Positions 1 to 11,959 are shown, counted from the stretch's first letter. The stretch: DNA of 64,000 bases from Euphorbia lathyris (GCF_963576675.1 NC_088915.1:45971501-46035500); one strand, 5' to 3'. A program made the numbers and translations. Notes: generated from the letters alone by a model not told the origin.

Positions 1-260
1 TGAAACGTGACCGTTCGTCACCCAGGGGTCTATTCGAAGATACGCACCTTTTTCCAATTTGTCTAGGTGGCGTCCTTTGGACCGCCCTCATAAAGACAGG
101 TTGGCAACAGACCGTTCCATCTCTCTCCCTACTTAAGGAGACCTACCTCATTACGGTCCCTTGCTCGATTTGTTTTCTTTTTCATACATTTCTTTTCACT
201 AGTCACCACATGCTCTGTGCTCTCTACCATTGGGAAACCCTATTTAAACTTGAGCACACC

Positions 261-1044
261 ATGAGAACTCGTGGCTCTGGTAAGCAGGTGAAAATCGAGG
301 GCTCATCGAAGAAAGAAAAAGCTAAAGGAAAAATGACGGGGACATGCTCAGTTGCTTTTGTTCCGGACGAAAAATTGGTGAAAAAGCTTGCTCAGTTCAA
401 GGATGTGGCCACACAGAAATACTACGAGGAACTTGTGCAACTAGAATTCGGGCCTATGAGGACAGTATGCTGGGACACCTTAAAAAGGCTCAAGCTTGAT
501 CAGCGTGTGCGGAGGCTCATGGAGGCAGGCCATTTCGGCTGCTTCTTTGAAATGACTAAGGAGCCTACAAAGCATGTTGTTTGGGAAGCTAGTGAATGGG
601 AAATGGGTATGGATGGCCGACTTTGTTGAAGCAAGGAGAGTTAAAAGCCGCAAGAGAAAGAGTGAACCTACTGTGTCTGTTTCCTCTGAGTCCGAGCAGA
701 TTGCGCCCAAAAAAGACCTCGCTTTTTACAAGAAATGTGCAAAGCTCACCAATGATGATATTGTTAGTAAGTTCGATGCTTTGTTTGCGCAGAATGTGGC
801 TAACCAAGACCAGATCCATGCTCTTGAGCATAAAACTGCTGTTCTGCAACAAGAAGTGGATATGCTGAAGCATGTCTGTATAGAAGAGCATGGGCGGGAA
901 AGTCCTTCGGGTACCTCGGTTAAAAGTCCGGTAAGAGCGAAATTTGCTGTCCCTGAAACAAATGCCGCTACCTCCTCGAAAGGGGATGGTGCTGCTCCTG
1001 CTAAGGATCGAGAGGTTGATTCCTCTCGTTCCCCACTTGTCTAA
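261..1044 (+). pseudogene. Athila-type ORF protein, frameshifted
   Basis: This is a remnant of the protein often annotated as putative plant transposon protein or Athila ORF-1; its function is unknown. The first frame runs from the ATG at 261 to 629, and the rest (574-1044) is in another frame, so one frameshift lies near 575-600. I chose the ATG at 261 because it gives a short basic start (MRTRGSGK) like the related ORFs at 28983 and 10889; an in-frame ATG at 210 is also possible. The first part has the family feature of a YYEEL segment followed by a LKRLKLDQRVRRL segment. The second part has a basic stretch, then a heptad-like coiled coil around 800-890, then a Ser/Ala-rich tail. The combined length, about 260 residues, is shorter than the 400 residues of the intact relative in Athila-3. 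Confidence 0.65.
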
Positions 1045-2660
1045 AAACCTGAATCTTGCCGCTATCCAAGCATCCGGTAACACTTATAACCCTTCTTTGT
1101 TTTTATTGTTACACTCCCATGTTATCATGTTATGATTCTTCTACCCTATTATTAGAGTAACATTAAGGACAATGTTAATTTTTATTTGGGGGTGGATTGC
1201 ATGCGTTTAAACTACTGCAAAACTACTTCAGCATAACATGATAAAAAGATGAAGCATGCTGTTGTTGTAGTATGATAAGTTTAAGCAAATTTCCCTCTAA
1301 TAAAATCTTGACGTCCTCGTTAAGCAAATCGCATAATGTGTTTATGTAATCATTTCACTTTCTGATCCTTTTTGCAACTGATTGTGCTTTTGTGATTGCA
1401 AATTTGAGGTGATATAGCTTTGTTTTATTAATTGAGCTCCCTTTTAAATCGTGAAATTCTGAAAATTTTCAAATTTTAGCTCAATCTTCACTTAAAGAAT
1501 CTCCTGCTCCAATGCAAAAGCCCTGAACTGTGAGAACTTGAGCCTACATTAGCATGAAAATGCGATGATTCTTCATGAGAGGGCTAGTGCATATTGTCTT
1601 TAGGTAGCTATTGCTTTGGCTGCCTAATCAAAATGGTAAAATTTTGGATGGTCATAGGAGGAAAAAGGCAGTTAGATCCCAAGTTCACTCCGTAAAAAGC
1701 CTACATGTGCTTTGCACTCACATTTTTAGGATATCCAACTTGAACCTTAACCTATTCTTTCGCAAACACAAATTTAAGAAACCAATTCCCTTCACTGTAA
1801 TCCCAAAAACACCTTGAATTTGTCTCATGCTCAGAACAAGCTGCTCGAGAGAAAGAAAAATGAAATTTTTTTGAGAAAATCTGTGTTTATAATGATCAAA
1901 CGGTGAAAGGATGACATTTGAGGAATGAATAGGAATTTTAAAAGATAATAGGAAAGTGTTTTGAATTAGTCTCTTAAATTTTTGGACAAATGCGTACATC
2001 TTGAGACTGAGGTCAAATGTTTGGAAATTATGTTTGTGTATTCAAGGGATAGTTTGGTCTATATTGTGAAACAGGCTGTGCGTAATGATCTGTGCTAAGT
2101 GCCGAGTATGGTGAATTGCATTGCATGTAGACAAAATTCATACACTTAAATTGCCAATTCACGTCCATACCTTAGCCTTAGCCTAACTGTACAACCCATG
2201 TCAAGACCTTTTGACTATGATCGGAAATTTTTTGATCAATCGAGATAGGGCCAATAAGCAATGTCATAGCCTAGCGATCATAGTACTAAGCTGAGGAGTG
2301 ATGATACTTTCCCACTATGGCAACAAAGGCCATTTGAGAGTGTGTGAATCCTCTTGAACTTAGTAAGGCACTTGGAGCATAACAGGTGGTTTAAATGAGG
2401 ATTGAGGTTCAAATTGAAGCTTTGAGGAATTTCATAAGAAATGGATGTAAATTTTGATTCTAGCAAAAGCCTCATTAGCAGTCACAAATTGTTCAAAAAG
2501 TTTTTCTTCTTTAAATCTTTCTGTTTAAATCACTCTCCTATAAATCTGTTTCCCTAGTTTCTGCATAAATTCTTTCTGTAAATACTCCTTCGAAATTCAT
2601 GCCTAAAACTATTCTCTTGTGTTATTGTTATTTTTTGCTTACTTGAGGACAAGCAAGGAT
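1045..2660 (+). other. Noncoding 3' internal region of Athila-1
   Basis: No ORF in these 1.6 kb looks real. The region corresponds in place and length to the noncoding region after the ORF of Athila-3 (30186-31740). It starts with a G-rich tract at 1181-1194 and ends at the true polypurine tract at 2661. Confidence 0.7.
1181..1194 (+). other. Upstream polypurine-tract-like motif
   Basis: The motif TTTATTTGGGGGTGG repeats the core of the 3' polypurine tract at 2661, exactly 1480 bp upstream. It is preceded by AAGGACAATG, like the GAGGACAAGC before the 3' tract. Whether it primes plus-strand DNA synthesis is not known. Confidence 0.5.
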
Positions 2661-2676
2661 TTTATTTGGGGGTATT
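2661..2676 (+). other. 3' polypurine tract of Athila-1
   Basis: TTTATTTGGGGGTATT directly precedes the TGTTG of the LTR and follows CTTGAGGACAAGCAAGG, the arrangement usual for Athila-like elements. It would prime plus-strand DNA synthesis in reverse transcription. Confidence 0.75.
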
Positions 2677-3922
2677 TGTTGGGCATGAATATGATATAAT
2701 TAAACAGCATTTTAATAACATTTTATGTGCATTTCAGGCAAAATATTCTGAAACATATGGGCTTATAAGTGTTTTATGCAGATTGTATCGATTAAGTCAA
2801 AATGGGCGATAACAGAGCCTGTTTTGCAACAAACCATAAGGAGTTGAGCTTCCTTTGATCCAGCGAATTTCCGCTGTGTACCCGATGACGGATAGCGACT
2901 GGACAAGTGTCAGGAGCGGCGCGGCAGGTGCAGAGTACGCAGGGAGGCAGGAAAGCAACATGATGAAAAGATGGATCACCCCTTGAGTGTTCAAGGGTCA
3001 ACTTAAATTAATCATTCCCTAGTATTAGTAGCTGGAGGAAAACAATCTTTTTGTAATATTTGGTGGCTTGGTTCATTTTTCTTCCTTTATATAGATGTAG
3101 TCGAGGGAAGGAAAAGGACACACCTTTTACTTTTAAGACAATCAGTTTTAGTTAGAACTTTTGAAGAGAGGCGAAGCTCTCTTAGGATGATGACGCCTCC
3201 AATGGAGGTCTGTGAAATTAATGGTGGCTATTCACTCTTCACTATGAGTGAGTAGTGGTTTTGAATGGGTTTGGCCAGTTAGGGCCGGTTATGTAAGTCT
3301 TCTTTTAATCTTATTTATGAATGAATGTTGATATATTATGATGTGCTTGACAAATCCTTAACTCCATTGCTAAATGCATGTATGTTAGTGTTAGATGCAT
3401 GATAGGACACTGCTTTCATCTTCACGGAACCATTTGTCAAGCATTCAACCCCGAAACAGAAATGTCAGGAGGTTGCCTCAAGGGTTTTCTTTATAGAAAT
3501 GTTGTTTAGATCGTAATGCAAGAAAGAACCAACTTTGGGGACGCTTAAGGTTGCAGTACATCTTAGAATCTTAAGAACACACGAGAGTTGACTTAAGTGA
3601 GCATTAAAACAGAGACCTTGGCGTCACTTTACTTCATTCATGAATAAATAGGATGTTTAGAGACTGAAAGTGACCTGTTCTGCTGTGCTCGACCTGTTCT
3701 GCCTTTTTATCATTAAGTACTCTTTGAAATCAACTAAAGATTTGATCTTGTTTATGTTTGAACAACACCTCTCAAATTAAAGAATTGACACACACCACAC
3801 ACCCTGTTCTACAAAGTATTTCTTGTAAACTTTGATCCTCAATCCTTGTGGATACGATACTGGACTTATCATTTTATTACTTGTATCTAGTGCACTTGCT
3901 AGAGTCTATTCTGAGGACAACA
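2677..3922 (+). repeat. 3' LTR of Athila-1 (1246 bp)
   Basis: The LTR starts TGTTGGGCATG right after the polypurine tract and ends GGACAACA, so its ends form a 5-bp inverted repeat (TGTTG/CAACA). The end is fixed by the return of Copia gag sequence at 3923. It has a TATA box at 3088-3093. The matching 5' LTR is outside the window. Confidence 0.8.
2980..3093 (+). promoter_or_regulatory. LTR promoter: hairpin and TATA box
   Basis: A TATATA box (3088-3093) is preceded by a perfect 7-bp inverted repeat with a 4-nt loop (CCCTTGA 2980-2986, TCAAGGG 2991-2997), about 90 bp upstream. Hairpins in the same relative place occur in the LTRs of Athila-2 and Athila-3. The promoter call is an inference from motif and position. 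Confidence 0.5.
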
Positions 3923-4645
3923 CTTCTTCACTTCCTTTCCTTTAGCTCTAGTGGGTATGGCTCCCTTGCCTTTCTTGGGATGTTTAGGATTGGGAAAATT
4001 CCCCTTCCTCTTCTTTGATCCCTGTATGACAAGAGCCGGTATTGCCTTGTCTTTCTTCATATTGGGCTCAACTGACTTGAGCATATTTGCAAGCTCTTCA
4101 AGAGAGGTTTGCAAGTCATTCATCTGGTAGTTCATGATGAACTGTGAATAACTCTCTAGGAGGGATTGAAGAATTAAGTCTATGCTTAGTTCGTTATCCA
4201 TCGCGAATCCAATACTAGAAAGCTTGGTAATATAGCCAATCATCTTGACACAATGTGTCATTACAGATGTGCCCTCTTGCATCCTGCAACGATATAGCAA
4301 CTTGAATATCTCGTAGCGTTTGCACCTAGTCTATTTCCCAAACAGCTCCTTTAGGTGCATGATGATGGAATAGGCATCCATTTCCTCATGTTGCATTTGC
4401 AATTCCGGTGTCATCGATGCAAGTATGATGCATCCCGCATGATCGTCATCAGCTTTGTGCTTTTGGTAAGCATCAATTTCTTCGATGGGAGCATCATCAG
4501 CTAGGATAAGGGGTATCGTTGTATCAAGTACATACCCTATCTTACCGAACTTCAAAACGATTTTGAGGTTACGAAACCAGTCAGTGAAGTTTGAACCGTT
4601 CAACTTGTTATCGGTAAGTATATTTTGCAGATTGGTTTTAGTCAT
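3923..4645 (-). pseudogene. Copia gag, truncated, one nonsense codon
   Basis: This is the N-terminal part of a Copia Gag, the protein that forms the virus-like particle. It starts with MTKTNLQNILTDNKLNG at 4645, the usual start in this family, and runs in one frame to the Athila-1 insertion at 3922. One in-frame TAG at about 4331 replaces the Gln codon found in Copia-A (LFGKQTRC there). The DUF4219/UBN2-type gag region is present, with the basic KKRKGNFPNPK stretch near the cut. The zinc knuckle, protease and all of pol are missing here. Confidence 0.85.
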
Positions 4646-6337
4646 GATTTTAAGAGTGTTTTAATATAACCTGAGAGTGAGAAAGAGTAAACGTACGTTA
4701 TTCATTTGCTTTAAAATACATCAATCTAAAATTATAGGCCTTTTGTTTATTTTAGATTACTCCCACTATTTTAGATTGCTCCCACTATTTTAAGAGTTTG
4801 CTCAACAAGCTAGTCTCATTTGTTAGGTAGATTCATGTAATCAATCACATCTTTGATGTGATTCCTAGGTTATTGGGTTACTAACCACATTAGTAACTAA
4901 TATGCTATTCACATTAATCCCAACCATATTGCCCATTAGTTTATGACAACATGAGTTTCCTCATCCAATTATCATAATCTAATTTAAGTATTACCCCATA
5001 TTCATGAAAGAACGATTTTCGATAATTCAGGTGTTACCATAAGACCCTGAGCTTGAGTTTGCTCAACAACCCAAAGGCCCCCAGTACTGCCGGCTGAATT
5101 ATAATATTAAGGAGGGGCAACCGATTTTAATAACTTGCTTATTTACTTAACTTTTAATTAGCGAGGGATTTTTATTTCAAGTCTCATAATCTAACTTAGT
5201 CTTGATTTGCTTTAGCATACATCAGACACATACATTGGCGTTATGGACATATTATCTAAATTATTCCGTCGAGCCAGAGACGGAATAAAAGGCCAAACCT
5301 AGGGAAATACTAACTATTACATATTTCTCATTAGGTCCTCCGTCTTCTCCATGGCGCCTCGAAATTACATATTAATTTCTATACTACTAAAGAAAACTTC
5401 AATTAATTTGAAGGGAATTAGATGAGAGGAGAAATTACAATAGATAGTAGAAAGGCATGACTCGCAGGCCCTATTTCAAAAATACCAAAAGACTAAAAGA
5501 GGGTCCAAATATGTCCATAACTCCAAACATGCATAGACTCAATTAAATAAATTTAATTGGTTGATTACATAAGTACTTTATGTAATATTTAGGTTAATCA
5601 CATTAACACATCAAATTAACTTTCATCCAATTTTAATTCTAACAGTTTCGTATCTTCTATATTAACCTTTTAGATTAATATAACTATACAAAACTTTAAT
5701 TATGCATGTCCCAATCATTTTGATTTCAATTCATTTAATACTTTTGATTTACAAATAGGTAAAACAAACTTTTAAATAAATTTTCATTCGATAATCAAAA
5801 CAGAAAACTATCAATTTCTGAAACATATATACATAAATATATTTAAAACTAATTTTAAAACGATTTTAAAATAAGTGGGTCTCGGGCCGGGCCCGAGGAT
5901 GCGGCTGCTGCCGTATGGAAGCAGCGACCGCGTGACAGCAGCCGGGTTGCGCAGTGAGGCGCGACCCGAGCCGCTGTCAAATTTTTTTTTCATTTTTTAT
6001 AAGTAATTATATATATATATATATATATATCGGTTTTAAAACGATTTTCAGAAAGTAGGAAAACCTATTATAGATTTTCCGTTTTATCTTTAGAATCAAT
6101 AAAACTAACTTTTATCAATCTAACTATAAAACTAATAGATTTTGTTATAATGATTATCAACCAAAATTATTAGGAACATATGCATAAACTATTTTAATTA
6201 ACAATTAATTAAAACTTATTTATCTTTAGAACTAATTAATCAAAACAGTTTTGTTAATTAACCTAACTATAAATATTTATTCAATCTGATTGAAAAACTT
6301 CTAAATTTTCATATATGAAATAACGGATTTAACGCAG
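4646..6337 (-). other. Copia-D leader between primer binding site and gag
   Basis: This long untranslated leader (1.7 kb) matches the leader of Copia-A (60793-62594). It has no credible ORF. It holds a GC-rich island at about 5876-5985 with inverted repeats and a TA dinucleotide run at 6009-6030, in a region that is otherwise AT-rich. Confidence 0.75.
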
Positions 6338-6349
6338 GCTCTGATACCA
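6338..6349 (-). other. Primer binding site, tRNA-Met type
   Basis: On the minus strand this reads TGGTATCAGAGC, complementary to the 3' end of plant initiator tRNA-Met. It lies one base from the end of the LTR and marks the start of the Copia-D internal region. Confidence 0.9.
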
Positions 6350-6350
6350 C

Positions 6351-6767
6351 TGAAGGAAAATAGGCTAACGTTTAGCAGCGGAAATATAAAAATTTTAACC
6401 TATTTCCATTAACCCAAGATCCGTTAATCGTTATTTCATATAAAGAGGGATAGAAAGAAATACCTTTTAGAAGTTCTATCTACCGTTGCAAACGAAGTGC
6501 CCACAACTCTTACTTCAAGTTCCCAAGCACAAAACAAACAATTGAAGATCAAGTTAGAATTCAACTGTATATAACAACCAAAATAGATTGTCTCTAATTA
6601 ATCAACACAAGATCAAGGATAAAGAGAAAAGAGATGTAATCAATTGAACGGAAGGAAACGGTGGATAATCTCATCCTTATGGTGTGGGTCGAAAATTCTC
6701 TCTCCCGGCTTAGTATGTCTATTTCGAAATTCACATATGGGGGGGGTATTTATATTCTCTTGTATCT
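6351..6767 (-). repeat. Copia-D 5' LTR, last 417 bp
   Basis: This matches the same end of the LTRs of Copia-A and Copia-C. It is cut at 6767 by the LTR of Athila-2. The other 1.4 kb of the LTR was not found on the far side of Athila-2. Confidence 0.85.
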
Positions 6768-8249
6768 TGTTGAGCGATTTTCGCAAGTGCACGGTATACG
6801 CTTGTAGTAATAAAAGATATCGATCCCATAGGGAACGCTTTTTAAACAAAACTTATTTATAATCGGTTAAATTTACTTTAAGGTTTATAATATGGAAAAA
6901 ATCGTTTAATCGGTTTTGGTTTTGAAATTGCTAGAATAAGAATTAGATTAGAATATGAAGATGTTAGAAAATATCTGACTTAAGAATGAATTTGCAAAAC
7001 AGGAACGTTTTAGTACTTTAGAAAAGTAAACAGGTATATTTGTTTGCATTAAGCAAAGAAACAACTTTAAACTTTGTACGAATTATAAAGATGAAATAAA
7101 TGACGGAACCTCTAATTAATAGGCTTTGAACGCGACAAAACCCTTATCCGGGATAATTGCCCTTAACCAAATTAAAACTCTACCAAGATAATAATTTGCC
7201 TAAGTGTTCAACAAAGTTTCCTTGTAAAGATTTTGGATTAAATACGTTTTAATGAAAACACCAGCATCAATCCACTTCGGCTCATTTACTAAAGTGCTGC
7301 ATAAAAATCTATCGAATAGAACGGACTTTATTAGATGAAATATAAATTGATACAAGTTTACAGAGAACATGGAGCATTGAATTCTTCGACGGCGTGCAAG
7401 TGAACGGGTTGCCAATCCTTTCCTTGGGTTTCGTTCGAGTTTGTCAGGCTCAGGGGCGAATCCTCTACTCAATCTTCTCGCTGAATCTTCGTAATAGAGA
7501 CTGGGTCGGTCTACTACCAAAATGAAAACTAAACTGGAAAAATGTCTAAACGTTACTTAGTTTGTTATTATTTTGTAAACAATGTGTGTACATCATATTG
7601 CTTTTTGAATAGAATCTAAATCTAACTTCTGAATCACTTGATTCGGAACTTCTGCATAAATTCTACACTAATCTCTTTCTTCTACACATATAACATTATA
7701 TCCAACTCTCCATCAATTCTTTATTTATAGATGGTGAAGAGTCTTGATCGAAGTGTCGTGTCCGTTGTGAAGGATTGTGTCCGCTGCGAAAGGACATCTT
7801 TATCCACCCGAACGATCGCGTTCCGTTGAAAACGAAAGTGTGTAACATGCTTCTAAAGTCTCCTGCTCGTACCGAGATTTATCAAATTCACTACCGAGGA
7901 GCATCAAATGCACTTCAGACGAAGGGGAAAAGTGACTGGCGACGCGTGTCGCGACCGTGAAAAGGGAAAGCCGCGGTCACGACACGGAGCATTTTTCGTT
8001 TTTCAGCCCTCGTTCGTGTCCTCGACTTGGCGTTATTAGTTTTCGTCGTCTTCGACTCCTTTTGTAGGCCTTTTCTTCTATTTTTGAGCTCTTTTTACTC
8101 CTATTTGGATTTTACCAAATATTTATGTACCTTGCATGAAAGAAACATATTCGAAAGTAAAAGCTTTCTAAATAGGTATAAATAGCATAAATTCGTAGCA
8201 ATATTGATGTAATTATTTATGATATTATAGGTATATTTTGGGCTTAACA
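6768..8249 (-). repeat. 3' LTR of Athila-2 (1482 bp)
   Basis: The minus-strand LTR starts TGTTAAGCCC at 8249 and ends ATCGCTCAACA at 6768, with the ATCGATATC and ACTACAAGCG words common near Athila LTR ends. The bounds agree with the solo copy at 49757-51221, which is flanked by perfect target-site duplications. Confidence 0.85.
7722..7986 (-). promoter_or_regulatory. Athila-2 LTR promoter: GC-rich hairpin plus TATA box
   Basis: A TATAAATA box lies at 7722-7729 (minus). About 216 bp upstream is an inverted repeat with arms 7945-7959 (CGTGTCGCGACCGTG) and 7972-7986, with two mismatches and a 12-nt loop. Between them at 7868-7905 are CCGAG words (taccgag, taccgagg). The same two-part unit occurs upstream of both internal ORFs and in the solo LTR. 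The promoter role is inferred from the TATA box. Confidence 0.55.
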
Positions 8250-9667
8250 AATCTCCACACTTAATCTTTTGCTAGTCCCGAGCAAAATTTCACTGAATTT
8301 ATTCTCTAACTAATCTCTTTATGAAAATAAAACATATATCTCTGTATTATCTTTTAAATTAGTTAAGCCGAAAAGACTAGCTTCGCATGGCAATTTTATA
8401 CGCAAAATATCAAACTAACTTAGTATAAATACGATATATCATTCGTCTTGTATTTCCAATTTTGAATTGAAGCATTCGGGACGATATAAGCACGCATGTT
8501 ATTGAGTCTTTCATCTCAAGGCATTTCAAAGCACAAAATTTTCTTTCCCAAACCTAAACTAATATATAAGATATATTAAAATGAATAAGTACTTGATTTT
8601 ATTTACTTGGTTACGCCCGAAATAAGGGTGGTTTCAACCGTAACCTTATACGTATTTTATTTTATTTTTTTTCTTTGTGTTTGCTTAAGAGGTACCGATC
8701 ATACCATGTGTGGACGCAATCGTTACTTATACACGCTTGTTTTTTTTAAACGTTCCTTCCATACCTCGATTGTGATAAAGGTGGTCTCAATCGTGGCCAA
8801 AAGTAAACGGTACTTAATTTTCTTCCCTTTCATACCTCGATTGTGATAAGGTTGGTCTCAATCGTGGCCAAAAGTTAAGAATTCAACTAATCAATTAATT
8901 AACATGAATTATTAAATTTAACTTGGGAAAAAAATAGCACATTCATCCTATATTGACTTAAAATTCAACATGTATTATGGCTAAAGTTTCCTTAAAAACT
9001 TCAATTAGTTTTAATGTAATACGAAATCAAACCGAGCTAAAATTGTTAGTTCAATTTAATGCCTATAAACCTAATTGAAAATTTAAAATAAGATTTATTG
9101 TATCATGAATTGCATGATATAAAATGGAGATTGAATAAAGAATTGTTACTTAAAATCATTCACTCGAGACAATTTTACTTAAAATCGTATCGGAGATTTG
9201 TGAAAGATTTGAAAAATATTACCCGTATAGAAATATTATTTCTAACGATAATGATAACCTAAAAATAATCATAAAAACTTATGATTAATTTTCTAAAAAT
9301 ATATGAAAATGTTAAGTTATTGTGAAAAATGTTTTGCAATATATATATGTGTTGCATTTGCATGAATATCATTCGTTGCATTTATTATTTTGTTTTGCAA
9401 AATAATATCTTTGTTGAATTTATTCGTATTTCGTATTTATGTAGAAATTGATATATGTATGTCTCCTCCCACACTTAAATTGGACCATGTCCTCATTGGT
9501 GCAAAAAGAATGGAGAAAATATAGAATGCGAAATAAGGCATACGAAACAAAGATTTAAATTAAGCAAATGAAACATTCAACATAAAAGTAAAAATTGTAC
9601 CAAACATAATAAAAGGAAAATGTATCAAACATATAACAAGATAAAAATAAAATGAAAGGAAAACAAC
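8250..9667 (-). other. Noncoding 3' region of Athila-2
   Basis: No real ORF is seen. The region holds the 3' polypurine tract next to the LTR (8250-8270, minus AAGATTAAGTGTGGAGATT), a second such tract at 9461-9480 (minus TTTAAGTGTGGGAGGAG) right after the ORF, and a short tandem repeat at 8754-8878. Otherwise it is AT-rich. Confidence 0.7.
8754..8878. repeat. Two-copy tandem repeat, about 71 bp period
   Basis: Two near-identical copies (8754-8806 and 8825-8878) share the words ATACCTCGATTGTGATAA and GGTCTCAATCGTGGCC. A weaker third copy is seen at about 8611-8646. Within each copy CGATTGTGA and TCAATCG form an inverted repeat, so each unit could fold. Confidence 0.7.
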
Positions 9668-10889
9668 TTAAGCATGAGGTGGTGAATCGGGAGGTGTAGG
9701 TGACGTCTCCACATGGCGGCGTCGGAAAAAGGAAAGCATCCGATGCCGAGTCGATCGATGTTCACGCCTTAAAAGGTTGAGCTTGTCATTCATCACCATA
9801 TTGTTTTCAACCAAATCATCAATGCGTAGATTCATTGAGCGATTGTTGGAATTGATTTGGTCCAAAATCCTCCTCAAATCTACCGGATCATCCTCCGCTT
9901 GAGGTGCTTGGGGTTGTGCCTGAGCCGGTGGTGCATCCTCCTCTCCTTCCGCATCTCCGCCGCCTTCGGTACCTACAAATTGAGAACTTGAAGCGCCACC
10001 ACCCATAGTGCCACGAAGATGGGCAATACGGGTAGCATAGGAAATAAAGACGGGAGGTCCTTGGGGAAGCAATAAATGAGCTCGCTCAAGAGCCGAGATG
10101 TCCAAAAGCGGAACATACCCACAGTAGGTGGACATGTCATACTCGGCCAATTCACCCCGTGCTCCCAACACAAGACCGGTGATAAAATTACAAAGAGGGA
10201 TTTGAATTGTACTAGCCCTCGAAGCACGAAACAAATTGTCAAACATGATACCAATACTATCAATCCTCAAACCTTTAAGCAAACTATCCAAAACATACAA
10301 ATCCCGAACTTGGACCTTTGAACTCTCAACACGACCAAACAAGGAGAAACTTAAATATTTATGAAAGAAGAACACACAATTGTCCTTAATCAACTTGCTT
10401 GAAGTGTTTTTGGAATTAAAATAATCTTGATCCGAGAGAGTTTGCCAAACAGCATCATTATCAAAATCCTTAGGCTTATCGTAAAAAATCAGAAGTAGGG
10501 AAGCCAAACATGTTTCTCATTGCTTCATAATCAATGGTATAAGGTATACCATTATTCCTAAAAGAAATTGAAGTTTTCTTCTTGTTCATGGACAAAGTGA
10601 CCAAAAATTCCACAACATACTCATTAATACGCGGGAAACGCATATTAACGAACTCTTGCCAACCCAAAGCTTCAATAAAGGCATCAATTCGAGTAGAGAA
10701 ATTTAATACTCTTACCGAATGGAAGTCTAAGAAGTGCATATCTACAAATTGGCGGTCGGCTTATGAAAAATATTTGAAACGAGCGGCTTCTTCCTCCGAA
10801 TAGATGTCAAAATAAGCTCCGCATTGAATCTGGAGGCGATTAGCTTCCGTAACGGCGGGTTTGTTACCAACACGCTTTGTCCTAACCAT
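9668..10889 (-). pseudogene. Athila-type ORF, copy 1, one stop and one frameshift
   Basis: This encodes a protein of about 405 residues of the Athila ORF-1 type, function unknown. I take the start as the ATG at 10889 (MVRTKRVGNKP), basic like its relatives. An in-frame TAA lies near 10762 and a frameshift near 10490 joins the frame of 10739-10476 to that of 10507-9668. The N-terminal half has the LGWxxFxxMRFPxI block and an EFLVTL segment shared with copy 2 and with the Athila-3 ORF. The C-terminal part has a Gly/Ala/Pro/Gln-rich linker, a coiled coil and a basic tail (RHRMLSFFRRRH). It has its own TATA box about 240 bp upstream. Its neighbour 11960-12883 is a diverged duplicate. Confidence 0.7.
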
Positions 10890-11126
10890 GGTGATGGTGT
10901 TTAAGGGCTTATGGTATGAGAAAAAAAAGAAGAAGAAGAAGTGAAAAGAAAGACCAAAGCTGGAAGATGAGTTTGGGGTTGTGAAATGGAAGTGATTGGA
11001 AATACGAAATAGGATAGAAATTGGAGTGAATAAATTGGGAAGATAAAAAGTAGATTTTTGGGGAAGAGTTTAGAGTAAGGGATTGGGTAAAAATAGAGGT
11101 GATGTGAGGTTTGTGTAAGAGGTAGG

Positions 11127-11338
11127 TTTATATAGGGTTGTATAGGTAGGTGAATAGGTAGAATATGAATAGGAATAGGCAAAAGTGGTGGCAAAATCGG
11201 ATTTAATAGGGCAATTTTTACGCGTGTCGCGACCGCGAATGGCATAGCCGCGGCCGCGGCACACGACTTTCAGGCAATTTTTGCCCTGAAATCGGTCCAA
11301 ACTTGCTGCTCATACCGAGAATTTCTTAATTCTCGGTA
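11127..11338 (-). promoter_or_regulatory. Promoter-like unit of ORF copy 1: hairpins plus TATA box
   Basis: A TATATAAA box (11127-11134, minus) lies about 240 bp before the ATG, with a pyrimidine-rich 5' UTR between. About 90 bp upstream is the GC-rich hairpin (left arm 11223-11237, right arm about 11249-11265, with a 2-base insertion). Next comes a perfect 11-bp hairpin with a 4-nt loop (TACCGAGAATT 11313-11323, AATTCTCGGTA 11328-11338). Promoter activity is inferred. Confidence 0.55.
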
Positions 11339-11959
11339 GAGAATTGGTTGAAATGGCCAATTTTGGTTCCTTTTGACTTGGTTTGTGCATTGTTTTTGTT
11401 GAAATGGTTCCTGAACTTAATATTAATTGTTCCTGTACTAAAAACTTTAAATAAATGACATTAATTGCAAGGAAAACCAAAGGTTTTACCTTAATAAATT
11501 GAATTAAAATATAATAAATTGATTTATGAGATTAATAAAACTTAAATGTTCATTTATGCATATAAGTTAAGAGAACCATATTAAATGCATAATAAGTGCA
11601 TGTTAATACATATGTAACACATGAATTGAAATGATAAAAAGATAACTTAATTCATTGAAAGAAAAAAAAATTGAGTTACAAAATAAAATTAAACGTAGAT
11701 AAATGTGTGGAAAAATAGAAAAAACATATTTAGTTCAAGTGAATATTTTTTATCTTAATTTGAGTAAGAAAAATTAGAAAGTACCCATATGAAATATGCT
11801 AAGTATAGATAATGGATCAAATGGATAAAAATTAAGAATTAAACTAAATAAGATTTTTATTATATAAACATATGTACAAAATAATGAAAATAAACCAATA
11901 ATCAAAACAAAACAAAATATATACAAAAAATAGAAACTATTCTACATATTCATCCCTAT
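11339..11959. other. AT-rich spacer between the two Athila-2 ORFs
   Basis: Nothing coding or repeated was recognised here. It is an AT-rich stretch after ORF copy 2 and before the hairpin unit of copy 1. Confidence 0.6.

Larger units (their letters stand above)
1..3922 (+). mobile_element. Athila-1: 3' part of an Athila-like LTR retrotransposon
   Basis: The segment holds a broken ORF of the Athila ORF type, about 1.6 kb of noncoding DNA, a polypurine tract and a complete LTR bounded by TGTTG and CAACA. The left part of the element, with pol if it had one, lies outside the window. The right edge is precise: from 3923 the sequence is the gag gene of Copia-D, so this element inserted into that Copia copy. 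The target-site copy on the right would be cttct (3923-3927); the left copy is not visible. The Athila assignment rests on the ORF type and the GGACAA plus G-rich tract before the LTR, and is an inference. Confidence 0.8.
3923..6767 (-). mobile_element. Copia-D: 5' part of a Copia element, interrupted at both ends
   Basis: On the minus strand this holds, in element order, part of the 5' LTR (6767 to 6351), a tRNA-Met primer binding site, a 1.7 kb leader and the first part of gag. Athila-1 cuts it at 3922 within the gag region just before the zinc knuckle. Athila-2 cuts the LTR at 6767. It is very like Copia-A (55079-64000), which shows what is missing. The family has LTRs of about 1.8 kb starting TGTTGGGG; I take it as Tork/Angela-like, with moderate confidence on the clade. 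Confidence 0.85.

Noticed and set aside
210..1044. Envelope-like gene of an endogenous retrovirus
   Set aside because: No signal peptide, transmembrane segment or glycoprotein pattern is seen; the ORF matches the Athila-type coiled-coil protein family.
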